Source: Gnetum montanum
Lineage: Eukaryota > Streptophyta > Gnetopsida > Gnetales > Gnetaceae
DNA length: 64,000 nucleotides
Direction of reading: 5' to 3'
NCBI GenBank assembly: GCA_015680685.1
Contig: MNCI01004170.1
Coordinates: forward strand, 1,299,993-1,363,992
Part shown: piece after piece, positions 45,345 through 57,358 of the stretch
Numbering within the stretch: position 1 is the first letter of the stretch
Layout: the number at the start of each line of letters is the position of its first letter
Translations under genes and position numbers: made by a program
The notes under the pieces: model-generated
The model's input: the letters and a program-made list of their open reading frames with translations, nothing else
Told to the model about the DNA's origin: nothing
Database searches by the model: none

Positions 45345-46800
45345 AAGGATTTTATTGATAAGACCAAGTAGCCATGTTATTTTTCTTTATTAGTAGTTGA
45401 GAATAACCTTGTTCATGTCCATAGAAAAAATATAGGGTATTTCTAATTTGAATTGGATAATCAAACCTGGTCTTATTTCTCCTTTTGAATGATACCAAAC
45501 TTGTGTAAGTGTCCTCTTGATAAGCCTCTTCCAAATCTTCATCATTGTGTTGATTTTGAAGCACTTCCTAATTTTTGCTAGTCCTTGCATCTTGTGTCTC
45601 TCTAAACTTTTTCTCATCTAAATGAATTATTAATTGAATCTTAGAATCTATGTCTAAGAATTTCCTTTTTAGAGTGGAGTATATAGTATAGAGCTAAAAA
45701 ATTTCATCCTCTTTTCTATGCATATTCTTTCTTAATTTCTTAAATAAATAATGAGTGATAGCTTCCTCATTCAACTCACTATACCTATCATTAAATTTAC
45801 CTTTAGACTCTTCAAGGACTTCTATAAAAATGTTCTTGTATAAGGGCCATGCATATAAGATGTGAATCTATTGTGGAATCATCTACGTCTTTCTCACTTT
45901 GGTCATCATCCCAACTGGTCTAAATATTTTTCTTTTTTGTATCAACTTTAGATTGGTCCTTTTGAAACCTATCAAAACATGGATATTCAGAGGCCACATG
46001 GCCTCTACCATCATAAATCCAACATTCTATATAGGATGCATCAAGATTTGAAATTTTAAAATTCTTACCTCTTTTCTTACCTTTGAGGTTGGGCTGGTTG
46101 AAGCTCTTACCTTTTCATGCAAGTAATCTTTGAACTCACCTAGACAAGAGAGCCAATTCATCTTCACTATTTTCTACATGTTCATGTGGCTCTTTCTCCT
46201 TTGATGAACTTTTGAGAACAATAGGCTTTTCCTTGATAGCACCTTCACTAATGAGAATCATCTCATAAGCAATGAGTGCACTTTGATGTTCTTTCAATTT
46301 TAGAACATAGAAATATTTGATTTCTTCCATGGTTATATCTTTTGATGTAAACTTAGGCTACAAAGTTCTAATCATTTTAATAATCACATTGCTTTAAATC
46401 TTTTCCCATCCATTGAATGGCTACAACTAAATCATTAGCTCTCAAGGAATAATCCTTGATTTTCTATCCTTCTTTCATTTTGAGTTTATCATACTCACTT
46501 TATAACAATAGAAGCTTAGATTACTTGAAAATATATGTACCTTCATATGTTGCTTTTAGAGTTTCTCAAATTTCTTTCATTGTTTTGCACCTAGCTACTT
46601 TATTAAATTCAAATTTACTCAAAGCGCAATAAAGATAATTTTTGGCTTTTGAATCAAACATTAACTTATCTTTTTCATCTTGTGCTCATTTGCTTCTTGA
46701 ATTGGTAGCTCTTGTGATGTTGTTGATGGGCGGCATGTATCCTTCAAGAATGGAATCCTAGACTTCAAAATCCATTGGTGGCTTGGTATATGATGTCCCA
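45345..46800 (-). pseudogene. Copia G gag (UBN2 domain) remnant
   Basis: From about 46,790 downward the minus strand gives GTSYTKPP-like sequence, then LMFDSKAKNYLYCALSKFEF, then NKVARCKTMKEI, stop, ETLKATYEGTY, the UBN2 gag core of plant copia. At about 45,975-46,030 the zinc knuckle reads ECWIYDGRGHVASEYPCF, with both inner Cys changed to Tyr (usual CWICDGRGHVASECP). Frames 45,352-45,617 and 46,136-46,330 are its better preserved pieces. Confidence 0.75.
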
Positions 46801-46805
46801 CCACT

Positions 46806-48006
46806 TGAGGACTAGGAACTTAGAAGGGAGGTTAAATAAGTTTTCCAATTCTAATAAGCAAGACAACCAAAACCACACACAAATTTACATGGTTCCCCAA
46901 CTTGGGTACTTCCACACTTGCAGGGGATGATCCTTGCATACCTTCAAACTTTGTTCCTTCAAAAAATATGGTCTAGAGGGCACCACAACCTTTACAAAGT
47001 TTGAGCTCAACTCCAAGTGTTTTCTCATAGGAAACACACTCAACCCTATAAGGTTCCAACAAGCTCAAAATGTGGTTTTAAGATTCCACAACCTTTACAA
47101 TGATGTGAGCTCTACACGAAGTGTCTTCTTGCTAGAAATACACTTAACCCTACAAGGTTTCAACAAGCTTACAAGATGCCTTCTTACAAGAAGTGCATCA
47201 ACCCTGTCAAGCTACAAAGAGAGAAAAAGAATCATGGAGAGAGTGTAACTACATTTTACAAATATGTTGCAATTAAGCTCACAAAACAAGTCACAAATGA
47301 CAAAGAATTAAGGAACACAAAAAATTCACTTGATGTAGACAATGAATATTCCAATGAATTGCGCTTATCCTTTTCACAAGAATTTGAATCTATTTTATAG
47401 CCTTTTAGTTTTCAAATAATCCTATTCGAGCTTGGGATTTCTCACTAAAAATAGGCTACTTGCAAGTGTGACATCCCACTAGAAATTGGGATGTATTACT
47501 TGGGATGTCTCAACTGGGATGTCTTAGTTGCAATTAGGACATCTACTATTTTTATGAGACTTTTGGTTTGAAACTAAGTCTTCACCTCTAGGATGTTTTT
47601 TGATCTTCTAACATGTCCAAGAAAATACTAAGACATCTTTTTTTGGCTTGTAGGATTTATGCATCCTTGTAGCCTTCATTTTTTGGTTAAGACTTCTTGT
47701 TATCTCAACTCAGCTCTCATATTGGTCTCATCTTACTCTTCATGTTTTGACACCATAAAGCTCTTGTCTTAAACATGTTTTCTTCATCTAAGCTTTTGTC
47801 TCAATCTCATGGAGTCATTGTCTTTACACGAATAAGCTCTTATCTCAATTTTAAGCTCTTATCATCTTGTTCTTGTGTCAATCATCATGCTCTTGTCTTG
47901 ATTCCATCATGTTCTTGTCTTGTTCTTTCTTAGACCTACAAGATCATACAAACATATTTTCCACATCCTCAATTTTTTTAGGTTTTAACATACCAAAATG
48001 TCAACA
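46806..48006 (-). repeat. 5' LTR of copia G
   Basis: TGAGGACTAGGAACTTAG to AAAATGTCAACA, 1,201 bp, aligned with 42,161-43,395 and, inverted, with 6,371-7,390. It has the same AGCTCTTGTC array (47,690-47,940). Confidence 0.85.
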
Positions 48007-48955
48007 TCAAGCCCCAACCAAAAAAAAAAACATCAAGCACTCCATCAATTTTATTTTTTAATATTTAATATTATATATATAAAACCTATGTATGTGTAGT
48101 ACATAATAATTATGATTATTTTTAAATAAAATGTAAACCTAATATTATATACCTTTAGAAATACACCTCAAAAAGTTTAATTTAATGCTTCAAGGATTTT
48201 ATTAAGATACATAAATAGACTAAGGTACTTTCTTATATTCCTTTAATACAAACATTACTCAATTTAATCATGAGATTCTTGGTGGCTTTAGATAACAATA
48301 ATGAAACCTATTATTGTTACTATTATTATTATTAAAAAAGGAAAGGAAGGAACTCTAGATTTGTGCTATCATTATGAACTCAAATTATAGCCACAATGAA
48401 TCATGATCAAGCATGAGAAAGAATGAACTTTTAATTCCAACAGTTAGATGCTAGCTCAAATCCTTTCTAGCACATCGTGAATTCCTCACATTGAGTCATC
48501 TCATCGTGATTTGGAATGGATCACCAAATAGAAATAACTTAAAATTATATGTGTCATTTTAAACAAATGCAACCTAAAGGATATTGTGAAGGCATCAAGT
48601 CAACTTCAAAGGTAGCACCATAAAATAACATGTAGGTAACAAGAAACTTAATAAGATATGATTCTTATCTATTTAGCCTTAAGGAATTTATTTTTAAACT
48701 TAGTTAACAAAGAAATAAAGAATTACAAGGATTCCCATAACCTATAGAGTACCCTTAATAAAAAAAAGTATTAAATTTGAACATCTTTTAAGTTAACTTC
48801 TAAAGCATGCACCTATATGAATATAATCCTAAACCTATATGCTTTGTATGGTACTACAATGAGATATTATATTATACATGCAATAATATGACATGCATTT
48901 TATTCAAGTACATATGATATCTAATGCATCCTATATGGATATATATATTAAATTA
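48007..48955. other. Unassigned AT-rich stretch at the 3' end of D
   Basis: Probably the D 3' untranslated part and remainder of its left LTR, displaced by copia G. Contains a short TAT microsatellite near 48,315-48,340. Nothing coding. Confidence 0.35.
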
Positions 48956-50290
48956 TTAATATACTAGATGTCCATAAGAAACACCAGTATAAAAATGTTT
49001 AAGGTGGAATGCATTGACATTTCTAGTGAACTTGTTGCCTTGAAGGTTAGTTATCTTGTAAGAATTAGGTGCGACTACCTCCATGACTTGGTATGGTCCT
49101 AATAAATTTGGTGAGAAATTAGTTTCAAGACCTTTTTGCCTAGAATCTCTATCTCTTTTCAAGAATAGATCACCTATTTAAAAAGATTTAGAGGTAAAAT
49201 TTTTATCAAATCATCTTTTAATAATGGTCTGATGATTTGATAGGTTTTCCATTTCTTTTAAACATTTAAGTTCAACATGATAAATATCATAAGATATAGT
49301 AATAAGACTTTCATGAGGATTTAGGTAATCTAGAAAAAACTCATAAGTAGGAATTTGCAAGTTTATGGGTCATATAGTTTTTTGACCATAAACTAGTTCT
49401 TAAGGAGTGGTCTTGAGATATTCTTTGTAATGAACATGATTTTCCCATATAGTCCATTTTACGTTTCATGCCAAGATTTTGGATTATCATTTGTCATCTT
49501 TTTAACTCCATCTAGAAGATTTTTGTGGGATGATTCTACTAAGTCATTTCCTTGAGAATAATATTCTATAACACATTTAATTAGGATTTCATTATTCATA
49601 GCCCATTTAATGATTTCTAGTGAGATGAAGGTAGGAAAATTGTCAATGACCAATGCATATGAATGTCCATATCAAGTTATGATAACTTCCTCAAAAAATT
49701 TAATAACCTCATAAGATGTAGCTCTTCTAGTTGGTTTGGCTTCCAACCAACATGTAGTGTAGTTAGTTGTCATTAAAATATATTTTTATGTTGGACAAAT
49801 GATGATGGGTTGATGGCTCTGATAAAATCAAGAACCCATTGTACAAAAGGTATGACTTCAATAATAGGATGTAGAGGTGCTGAGCTTTTAGAATCTCTTC
49901 CTTTGAATATTTGACATTGGATGCAAATTTTTGATATATTATAAGCATTGGTGATCATAGTTAACAAATAATGACCAGCCTTTGTAATCTTGTGGATTAA
50001 AGATCGATAACCTAGGTGCCCTTCATCATGTAAGCTTTCTACCACATTATTTTCTTCTTCTTTATCTCAACATCTAAGGAAAAATCCTTCAAATTTTTTC
50101 TTTGAAAAGATTGGCATTAATCATGGTAAATTTAGAGCTTCTAGATATTAATAGTTTATGCTTGTACTTAGGTAAGCCTAAATGACAACAATGAAAAGTT
50201 AGATAATATTTGATATCTTCGTACCAAGGATCATTTAAGCAATTTGGTGCAAATGGAATTGGCTCATTATTTTCAAGTTTTAACACATGT
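48956..50290 (-). pseudogene. D integrase
   Basis: The zinc-binding part lies at 49,900-50,045: SLHDEGHLGYRSLIHKITKA and ICIQCQIFKGRD (HHCC). The core is PFVQWVLDFIRAINPSS (first Asp), then ALVIDNFPTFISLEIIKWAM at about 49,600-49,660 (second Asp), then IEYYSQGNDLVESSHKNLLD (Glu retained), then KSWHET. The C-terminus 48,956-49,162 has LGPYQVMEVVAPNSYKITNL and HLKHFY. It is split over four frames by stops and shifts. A linker frame 50,089-50,286 precedes it. Confidence 0.85.
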
Positions 50291-50399
50291 ATAAGTATGG
50301 GTTCAAAGCCTAATGGAACTTTTTTTTTTTCTAGGGTTGATGCTTGAGCTATCAGTTTGGTTAAACTAATTCCTTTTACTAGCTTCGCTACCCCCTATT

Positions 50400-50790
50400 G
50401 AATGTCATATTCCTGCAACTTCATAGTTCATTTGGCTCCTTTTTTTTTTTTGAAGGAGATATTGGAGCTCTACTAGAGAAACAATAGTAGGACCTAAAAC
50501 AATTATGATAATCTTTGATTTTAAAAGATAAAATCAAAACTTCTTTAAATATTTGACTATTGCAGATAGTTGTTTTCTACTAGAGAGCATCTGCACTCAA
50601 CATCTTTAAGTGAATTGGACATATAATAGATGCAACATTCTTTTTTATTAGCTATCTCTTGATTCCAAATGGCAGTAGCTCTATGATCACTTGCAAAGGC
50701 ATATAGAAAGAAATCATTTTCATACCACGGAGAAACTAAAACTAGAGCTTCAACCATAGCTTCTTTTGTAGCTAAGAAAGCATTTTTCTA
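50400..50790 (-). pseudogene. D Ty3-type RNase H
   Basis: The frame 50,557-50,757 reads FFLYAFASDHRATAIWNQEI, then CCIYYMSNSLKDVECRCSLV and ENNYLQ. This is the degenerate RNase H of Tat elements (LYL..SD.A..AVL.QE ... YYVSK.L..AE.RYS..EK). Key acidic residues are incomplete. Confidence 0.7.
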
Positions 50791-51620
50791 TTTAATAGTC
50801 CATGTAACATTCTCATCTTTCTTTAGCATTATGTTAAGAGGTCTTGCTAATTCAGTAAAAATAGGAATAAATCTCTTGATAAAGTTAATCTTTCCAAAGA
50901 AATCTCTTAAAACCCTTTTTGGTAAGGGACAAGAAATTTCTAGAATAGCGTTAACATGTTCATGATCAATAGAAATACCTTCTTTTATCACTATGTTACC
51001 AAGGAATTTTCCACTTTGTACACCAAATACTAACTTCTTAGTGTTTAATATTACATCATATTTCCTATATCTTAAAAATATATTTTTAAGATCTTGAATA
51101 TAAGTCCCTCTATCATGTGAGAAAACTATTAAGTCATTTGAATAAACAACAATGTTTTTCTCAATCATCCCTTTAAAAGTTTTATCCATGGCACATTGAA
51201 AGGTCAATTCTATATTCAATAATCCAAAAGGAATTTTAGCATATTTAAATGTTCCCCATTTTGTAATGAAAGTTATTTTATGTTGATATTTCTTATTCAC
51301 GAGAATTTGATTATAACCTAAATATCCATCTAAGAATGAGTACATTTGCATACCATTTACTACTTAAAGTAATTCCTTCATAAGTGGAAGTGGATAGTTA
51401 TCCTTAATGTAAGATACATCAAGATTTATAAAGTCAACACAAAATCATAACTATCCATTTTTCTTAAATATAGGAACTAAGTTTAAAACCCAACTAGAAT
51501 GTATAACTAGATATATGATTTTAGATTCCAAGAGTTTATCAATCTCTTTTTTCATTAAAGATTCGATTTTAGGACTGATTGTCTTAATTTTTGTCTAAAA
51601 TATTTAGTTTCAGGTGTAAC
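50788..51620 (-). pseudogene. D reverse transcriptase
   Basis: A 187-codon open frame (50,788-51,351) from MQMYSFLDGYLGYNQILVNK (first catalytic Asp) through GTFKYAKIPFGL to NIVVYSNDLIVFSHDRGTY, where the catalytic Y-x-D-D is YSND (first Asp changed to Asn). LGNIVIKEGISIDHEHVNAI and INFIKRFIPIFTELARPLN follow. The N-terminal part, broken, lies at 51,360-51,620 (WVLNLVPIFKKNG, CVDFINLD, DNYPLPLM). The family is Tat by the VVY.DD.IVFS and GKINF.RRFI blocks. Inactive. Confidence 0.9.
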
Positions 51621-51818
51621 TGGTATTGTGTGGGTAATGATAAATGAATTATAAACCTTTAAATATTCATAGGAACAAGCTAAAACATCATTAAATTCAT
51701 GTATCAATGTGATTAACATAAACTTTTCATCAGAATGTAAATGTTTACCTATTTGAATAAGGTGTTCTTAATCTATTTTTTATTGAACTAAAGAAATTTT
51801 AGTTTTCACTAATATTTG

Positions 51819-52433
51819 TCAATATTTTTGTTGTAGGACCTCAATTTCATTATCCATTTTCTTGAATTTTGTTTTCCTAGTAATAACATTGGATGAAACT
51901 TCATTGATAAGGATTAATTCATTCGAATAAGTGTGTAAAGCTTCAAGATTCTGATCGTAAAAATCCCCTTGACTAGTAAGAAAATGAGTAATTTGATTAT
52001 CATCATCAAACACTTGTAAATATAGCACATTATTAGGGATGGAGTAACAATCAATATTTTCAATGATGATTTCCAAATTCCAGGCTACATAAGAAAATGG
52101 AAGATCAAGAATACAAGTAGCTTGTTCTAAAGCCTCAGGAATGTGGTTTTCATCTCTACGGACATGTTCTAACATGATAAGATCAAATTCCTTGAATAAT
52201 TCTAATGCATATGTCTTGAATGCTCTCATTAAATGATCCTTAACTTCATAAACATTGTTAATTTGATTCACAATAAGTTGTGAATTACTATAAATCTTTA
52301 ACTTTGAAAAATCAAAGTAAATAGTGTACTTTAGTCCATGGATTAAAGCTTCATATTCAGCCATGTTGTTCATCATGGAATTTGAAAAATGAATGACCTT
52401 AAGCTTTGGAGCTTTCCTAGGGGAAATTAACAT
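51819..52433 (-). pseudogene. D archaeal-type RNase H, upstream of RT
   Basis: A 204-codon frame starting MLISPRKAPKLKVIHFSNSM. It matches the additional RNase H of Tat elements: LISP near the start, NNMAEYEALIHGLKY (catalytic Glu region), then LKIYSNSQLIVNQINNVYEV, where the family has S-D-S-Q-L, so Asp is Asn, then EHVRRDENHIPEALEQATC in place of R.ENA.ADALA. The first catalytic Asp, expected just before the frame, is not evident. The remaining 100 codons are linker. It sits between protease (53,200) and RT (51,600), not after the Ty3 RNase H. Confidence 0.8.
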
Positions 52434-52900
52434 AATTCAGCACCACATCATCATTTTGATGAGTCTCCATTGATCCTAAGTATCCTGTGTTCAAGTTATT
52501 AAAATTTGAAAAGCAAGCTCTTTGATCAATCTAAGTATTATCATCATCATAAATTGTATTATCATTTGAGGATTGCATAGTAAGGATTTCACTACTATTC
52601 TTGTCTTTACCAATTGGTTGAGGATTACCAAATAGGAAAGTCTTTTCATCATTTCAATGAAAAGATAGTGTTTCAATGTGAAGTTCATAAAGTTCCCTAT
52701 AAATTTGCTAATAGGATGTGGCATAGGTATGGATATAAGGGTTTATGATAGGTAAGGATTCATTCATTGCATCTAAATTTTCATCTAGCTTGTATTCACC
52801 AAAATCAAGATCAATGACTCTCACAAAGTCTATACTTTGATCTATTGATATGACATGAGATTCATCAGAACTTGAGATGACATGATGATGGAAAGGTTCT
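52434..52900 (-). other. Linker between D protease and aRNase H
   Basis: Frames are short (for example 52,491-52,724) and carry no motif. The sequence presumably encoded the interdomain linker. Confidence 0.4.
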
Positions 52901-52923
52901 CTAGGAATTATTACATGTTTAGA

Positions 52924-53225
52924 TTATCCTTTAATTGGAAGAAGGAATTCTAAAAAATCAAATCTAAAGAAACCCTCAAATTGGACTCCAAATGTACATG
53001 AAAGCAACATGCCATAAGCAGGTTTCATATCAACTACTACGATATCTGTGTGACACGAGAAATTAGGATATTTCTTTAAGCAAATTTGAATATCTTTAAC
53101 TAATCCTACTACACAAACATTGGATCCATCAACTTGGATAGCACTTCTTGTTTGGGAAATCATTTTGGCTTCTAAATTTTAACATACCATAAGAGGCATT
53201 ACATTTACAGTAGCTCTAGAATCCA
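52924..53225 (-). pseudogene. D protease
   Basis: The active site reads DSRATVNVMPLMVC at about 53,180-53,223 (family D-S-G-A, Gly changed to Arg). Then the 79-codon frame MISQTRSAIQVDGSNVCVVG, with TDIVVVDMKPAYGMLLSCTF, the characteristic PAYGMLLSR block after the flap. Confidence 0.8.
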
Positions 53226-53689
53226 TTAGGCAATTATGAACATTCTTTTCTAGTATGACTAAGTAGTTAGGAAAGGATTTTGGTACTTCTTGGCCTATTG
53301 GTAAAGAATGGATGGGTGAAGGATTCTTGCACCTTCTACGAAATGAGCTTGTTTTTCATTCATAGAAGTATTACCTTTATCTCTATATTCATTGATCAAT
53401 CCATGTATATCTTATTTTGTTTCCTTAAATTGTAATAGCTAATACATGGATATATTAGTCTTAATCCTTTTCAAATCTTCTATAAGATTCTAAGTTTTCA
53501 TCTTAGTCCTGGGCTCAAGTTGGTTTTGGTTGAAACAATTATGGATTTGTAATTATGTTCTAGGTTGTGCTTATTGTTGAGATATATCATTGTGGTTTTG
53601 TTTGCTTGGAAGAACATATGTGTTTCCCTTTGGATTATTAGAATTTTTCATGATGTCACTAATCTTCCTAAATCATGAATTTGCAAGGT

Positions 53690-54978
53690 TCATTGATCAT
53701 TACTTGCTTAAAGGATGCTATTGGTTCATTTTTAATTTCACTAGGGATTTCTAGAACCATTAGTGAGGCTTTTCCCTTTTGGTTGTTTTGTAATTCTTGT
53801 GTGATATTCCCATATAAGGCTTAGAATTAAGGGCAAAAATTATTAGAATGTTGTCTAGTTTTATGGAACCTACAATATTTGTTAAGAGCTAATTTTCCTA
53901 GATTTCCAATTGCCTCATTATGTTGATTTATTATTTTAACATTATTATGTTTTAGTTCAATCACTTCATTAGAAATCCTTTATAGGGTAGTCAAGACTTG
54001 GTTCATTGGAGGTTGACTCTCAACTTTAGGTAAGCTAAATGTTTGTGTTTTCTCAGGATTAGGGATGGGATATATGGAGGGAGGATTGATAATAAATTAA
54101 ATTAAGGCTTTTGATTATTCATTGTTTAGGCCAAGATTTTGAGGAAATAAAGAAGAGGAAGCATTCAAACTTTGAATATTTGCTAGAAAGTTGAGGATTA
54201 GAGGATTGGCTTGAAAATGATTTGGCACTACTAAGATTTGGAAACCTAGGTCAAGAGTTCTAAATTGAAATTGTAAGGAATTCATGAAAGTGTTCTATTC
54301 AAGTTCGATTCCTTTGGACATGGCTCCTTGAAAGTTAGTAATATTAGAATTAGATTTGATTTCATATGCAAAGAACAAATCAATGGTGGAGAGGAAAAAG
54401 TTTAAGATTCCTTCTAGTTATGATTGCATTTTGCTAGAAATATATGACAATTGTTGGAGGAACCTTAAATTGTAATTTCTAATTATTTCTCCACTAAGAT
54501 TTCAAAGGCTAATAAAGTTACTAGAAGCTATAGTAACATTAGTAAACTTGTTAAATTAAGAGAGGAAATGCAATTTGAAGTTGTTCCAAGTTGAGATTCA
54601 TGAATTAGGAAGGATTAGAAACCATTGAGTTGTTGTGTCTCGAAAGGTAGTGACAAAAGATCTACAAGCCACATCATGTTAAATTATGTTGTGGATGCCT
54701 AGTAATGTCTCAAAATTCTAAAAATGTTGATGAGCATCATTGAAATAAGGATCAAAGGAAAGGGAAGTATTTTGAAGAGGTTTTTGAATTAGATTGAAGT
54801 TTTGAAAGTTAAAAGGATTGTTAATCGAAGGTTGGGCAACAAGGTTTGCCATGTTTGAAGAATGTGAGGACTTAGTTCTAGGACTTGTAGGAATATGACT
54901 TGGAAATTGATTAGCTAGGAATTTTTATTTTGTTGTTTTCCTAGTTTGAGGCCTAAGAGTTTTACTAGGTCTAGCCAT
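53690..54978 (-). pseudogene. D gag
   Basis: ATG at 54,978, MARPSKTLRPQTRKTTKQKF, a basic start. The core follows near 54,520-54,650 as FVTTFRDTTTQWFLILPNS, stop, then FKLHFLS.FNKFTN, then a long linker with Pro and Asn. The late Cys/His block KYCRFHKTRQHSNNFC at about 53,835-53,890 matches the Tat pattern KYC.(Y/F)H.TRGH.T..C. It is largely in one frame with scattered stops. Start chosen by position 180 bp after the PBS and by the basic N-terminus. Confidence 0.75.
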
Positions 54979-55134
54979 AAAATAAGTTAACAACAAAGGG
55001 AATTTTTAAAATTTTTTAAAAATATTTTTAGAATTTTTTATTAAAGTAGGAAAAAATGAAAAAAAAAATGAAATTAAAACTAAAGATAAGATGATAGCAA
55101 AATAAAAGCTGGTTAAGGGAGACTATGATGGAAA

Positions 55135-55159
55135 CCCTCCTTCTAGTGCCAAAGAGGGA
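55135..55159 (-). promoter_or_regulatory. Primer binding site-like sequence of D
   Basis: Minus strand, eight bases after the LTR end: TGGCACTAGAAGGAGGG. It starts with TGG as a PBS should; I cannot name the tRNA. A related sequence follows the J LTR (18,840-18,862). Confidence 0.45.
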
Positions 55160-57358
55160 TGTTGATGCAGAAATTAGGGCCATAAGGCAACCTAACATAC
55201 AATGCTTGAAAGTACATGAGTTTACAAGGTTGTTACCTAGGGCACCTTGCTTATGGGCATGGCTAGCCTAGGAATAGTCTCAGTGGAAGAGGAACACAAT
55301 TAATAATTTAAAAAGAACATTAGATTCAAAAATATTTAAATACTTGAAAGAAAGAATATCGTAAGTAAAATGAATTACATGCATTAAAATGATAGATAAT
55401 ATCAAATTACATCAACATCAACACAAATGTTGGAAAACATCAAACATAAACATCAGGAAACATCAAAGGGGAAAGGAAGGAACTTAGCATATTAATCTTC
55501 AATCCATCCACTTATTTGGCTACCAAAAGGCTGATCCTTGATGTTCTCCTAAATATATTCATGGTAGGATAAGATAGCCCAAGTCAACTACTTGATCCAA
55601 TCCTCAAGCTCACAAAGATTGATGATTGCTACCTTATTTCCAACTGGGATGTCATCCCAAGGTATTTCAAAGCTCATACCAAAGCATAATATCTTAGATA
55701 AATCCAAAGTTTCTTGCTTGAATTTAAAAGAGGCCATGAATGGCAGGAGAAGTATGGTATATGGATGACTTCAATTTGAGATGGGTGTACATTGAATCAA
55801 AAATGTATTATTGTTAAACCAAGAGGAAAATGGAACATTTTTTAATATAGCATTTGAAAGCTATTTGGTTGTTATTATTTACATCAGTATGTAGCAAGGT
55901 AAGATTGGAAAGGTCTGGAAAAGACCCCATTGGCAAATTATTTAATAGATTTAAATATATTAAATTGGTAAAGGTTTTTCAAACACTAAGGAATTATACT
56001 AGATAATTTCTACCTTGAAAGGTTTTAATGGAATATTCTAGTTCTGTTACTACAATTGATACACAATAATGAAATGACAAAGAATGAGTTAGAGATCCAA
56101 GAACAAGCAATAAAATTCGACCATAGACTCCCTTTTAACTAGTTTAGTTCTTCCATGTCTTTTAAGTGTTGTGCCTACCCTCATCTTCACTACGATGAAA
56201 GTTTCCATGTCGTTTTACAAGATGACAGGTTTTCCATCTAAAGAATGGAATCTAAGACCATATTTTCATATATTGGAGTCACAAATTAGGATGGGCAATT
56301 CCATGGCAACATAATTTTGAACTAAAATTACATTTCTGGCAATGCTTGTTCCATTAACAAAAATACTAAAATTGATAGATTCCATGGACTTACTAATTTC
56401 TAATAAGTACAATAGGATCAATAATCCAACAACATATGTTAGTAAGATATCCACTTCTAAGGGGGCTGAATCTACATGGAAAAAGTCAGCTATCTGTATC
56501 ATAGTAGATGGAGGAATATCTACAGTGGAGTTTCCAAAAAAATATTTATACAAATAGAGATATGATTAAAATAAATTTCAATACCACATCATTCCTAATC
56601 AAGATAATTATCTATGTACATCTTTCTTTGGAAATGCATGGATATTCAAAGTGAAACCATTTGGCATTAGTCACATGAGGAATTGGTGGACGGCTTCAGT
56701 AATTCTAGGAAAGGATGAACAACCAATATAGAAGAGCAATGACTAAGGAGGATGAGTGAATCATACAAATGGAATGCAAACATGAAACGAAATGCAATGC
56801 AAGGCAATGCTAATGTTGTTGTGGAATATGAGGTGATCTTTTTCATTGTATCTAAATGATTTGAAAATCATGATGAAGCAAAGTAAGACCAACATTAATC
56901 TACCTAACTAATACTTCTCACACCAAACACGGCCATAAAAAACATGTAAAACACACAATGGAGTTTGAAATGGCACTCATGATAGGAATTTAAATAAAAG
57001 AATAACACCAGAAACACAAATAAAGTAAGTAAAGAAATCCTTATTCTTCCTACCTAAGAAAAAATACAATACCAGAAATATAAATATGTCATTTTAAAAG
57101 AAAAAAAATAAAAAATAGGTGGCTTTTCCTTTTTCTTTCAAGGAAGATGAATTTTTCATGTTGTAGGACTAAGAAAATCTATGTTAAGAACATCATGAAA
57201 GCACAATAGGAAACATCATGGTAGCAATAGCACCAACACCATACTGAGAGAGCACTTGTGTGGTGTGATTTACCGGTGGCAATAAATAGAAGTTAACTGT
57301 TACTTAACTTTAGTATTAGTCTCAACCACAATCATGAAAGAAAGAATATGATCCCATT
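55160..57358 (-). repeat. Right (5') LTR of D
   Basis: Starts TGTTGATGCAGAAATTAGGG next to the PBS and is homologous to 28,022-29,150 and 41,630-42,160. At least 2.2 kb; its outer end is cut by element B at 57,358. It carries an ORF on the minus strand (55,470-56,553). Confidence 0.75.
55470..56553 (-). pseudogene. LTR-resident ORF of D
   Basis: The first part, frame 56,266-56,553, reads STMIQIADFFHVDSAPLEVD, then LLILLYLLEISKSMESINFS, then GTSIARNVILVQNYVAMELP. The reading continues with one or two stops through LRFHSLDGKPVIL, then ETFIVVKMRVGTTLKRHGRT, to FYCLFLDL near 56,080. After a weaker stretch, 55,500-55,780 reads SFKFKQETLDLSKILCFGMS, FEIPWDDIPVGNKVAIINLC, ELEDWIKQLTWAILSYHEYI. The left LTR has diverged versions of the same pieces. 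Perhaps 330 or more residues originally. I do not recognise the protein. Confidence 0.4.

Larger units (their letters stand above)
42161..48006 (-). mobile_element. Copia element G with two LTRs and gag only
   Basis: LTRs at 42,161-43,395 and 46,806-48,006 in direct orientation, PPT next to the left LTR, gag (UBN2 type) next to the right LTR. The PBS is deleted: the sequence runs from the LTR end straight into gag. No integrase, RT or RNase H motif was found in the 3.4-kb internal region. No clear target duplication is visible. Confidence 0.8.
28022..57358 (-). mobile_element. Tat-type gypsy element D, host of nested insertions
   Basis: Direct repeats at 28,022-29,150 plus 41,630-42,160 (left LTR, split by C) and at 55,160-57,358 (right LTR, cut by B) flank a minus-strand gag-pol at 48,956-54,978. 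A PBS-like site adjoins the right LTR. RT and RNase H motifs are of the Tat type, and an archaeal-type RNase H is present. Copia G lies between the left LTR and pol. All domains carry inactivating changes. Confidence 0.75.

Noticed and set aside
42155-48011. Target site duplication for copia G
   Set aside because: Flanks read gggtga or nearby on the left and tcaag on the right; no convincing match, and the left LTR end is blurred.
48315-48345. TAT microsatellite as a CRISPR-like or functional repeat
   Set aside because: A simple short trinucleotide run, no spacers.
55135-55159. Initiator-tRNA-Met PBS for element D
   Set aside because: The motif TGGCACTAGAAGG does not match TGGTATCAGAGC well; left as an unnamed PBS-like site.
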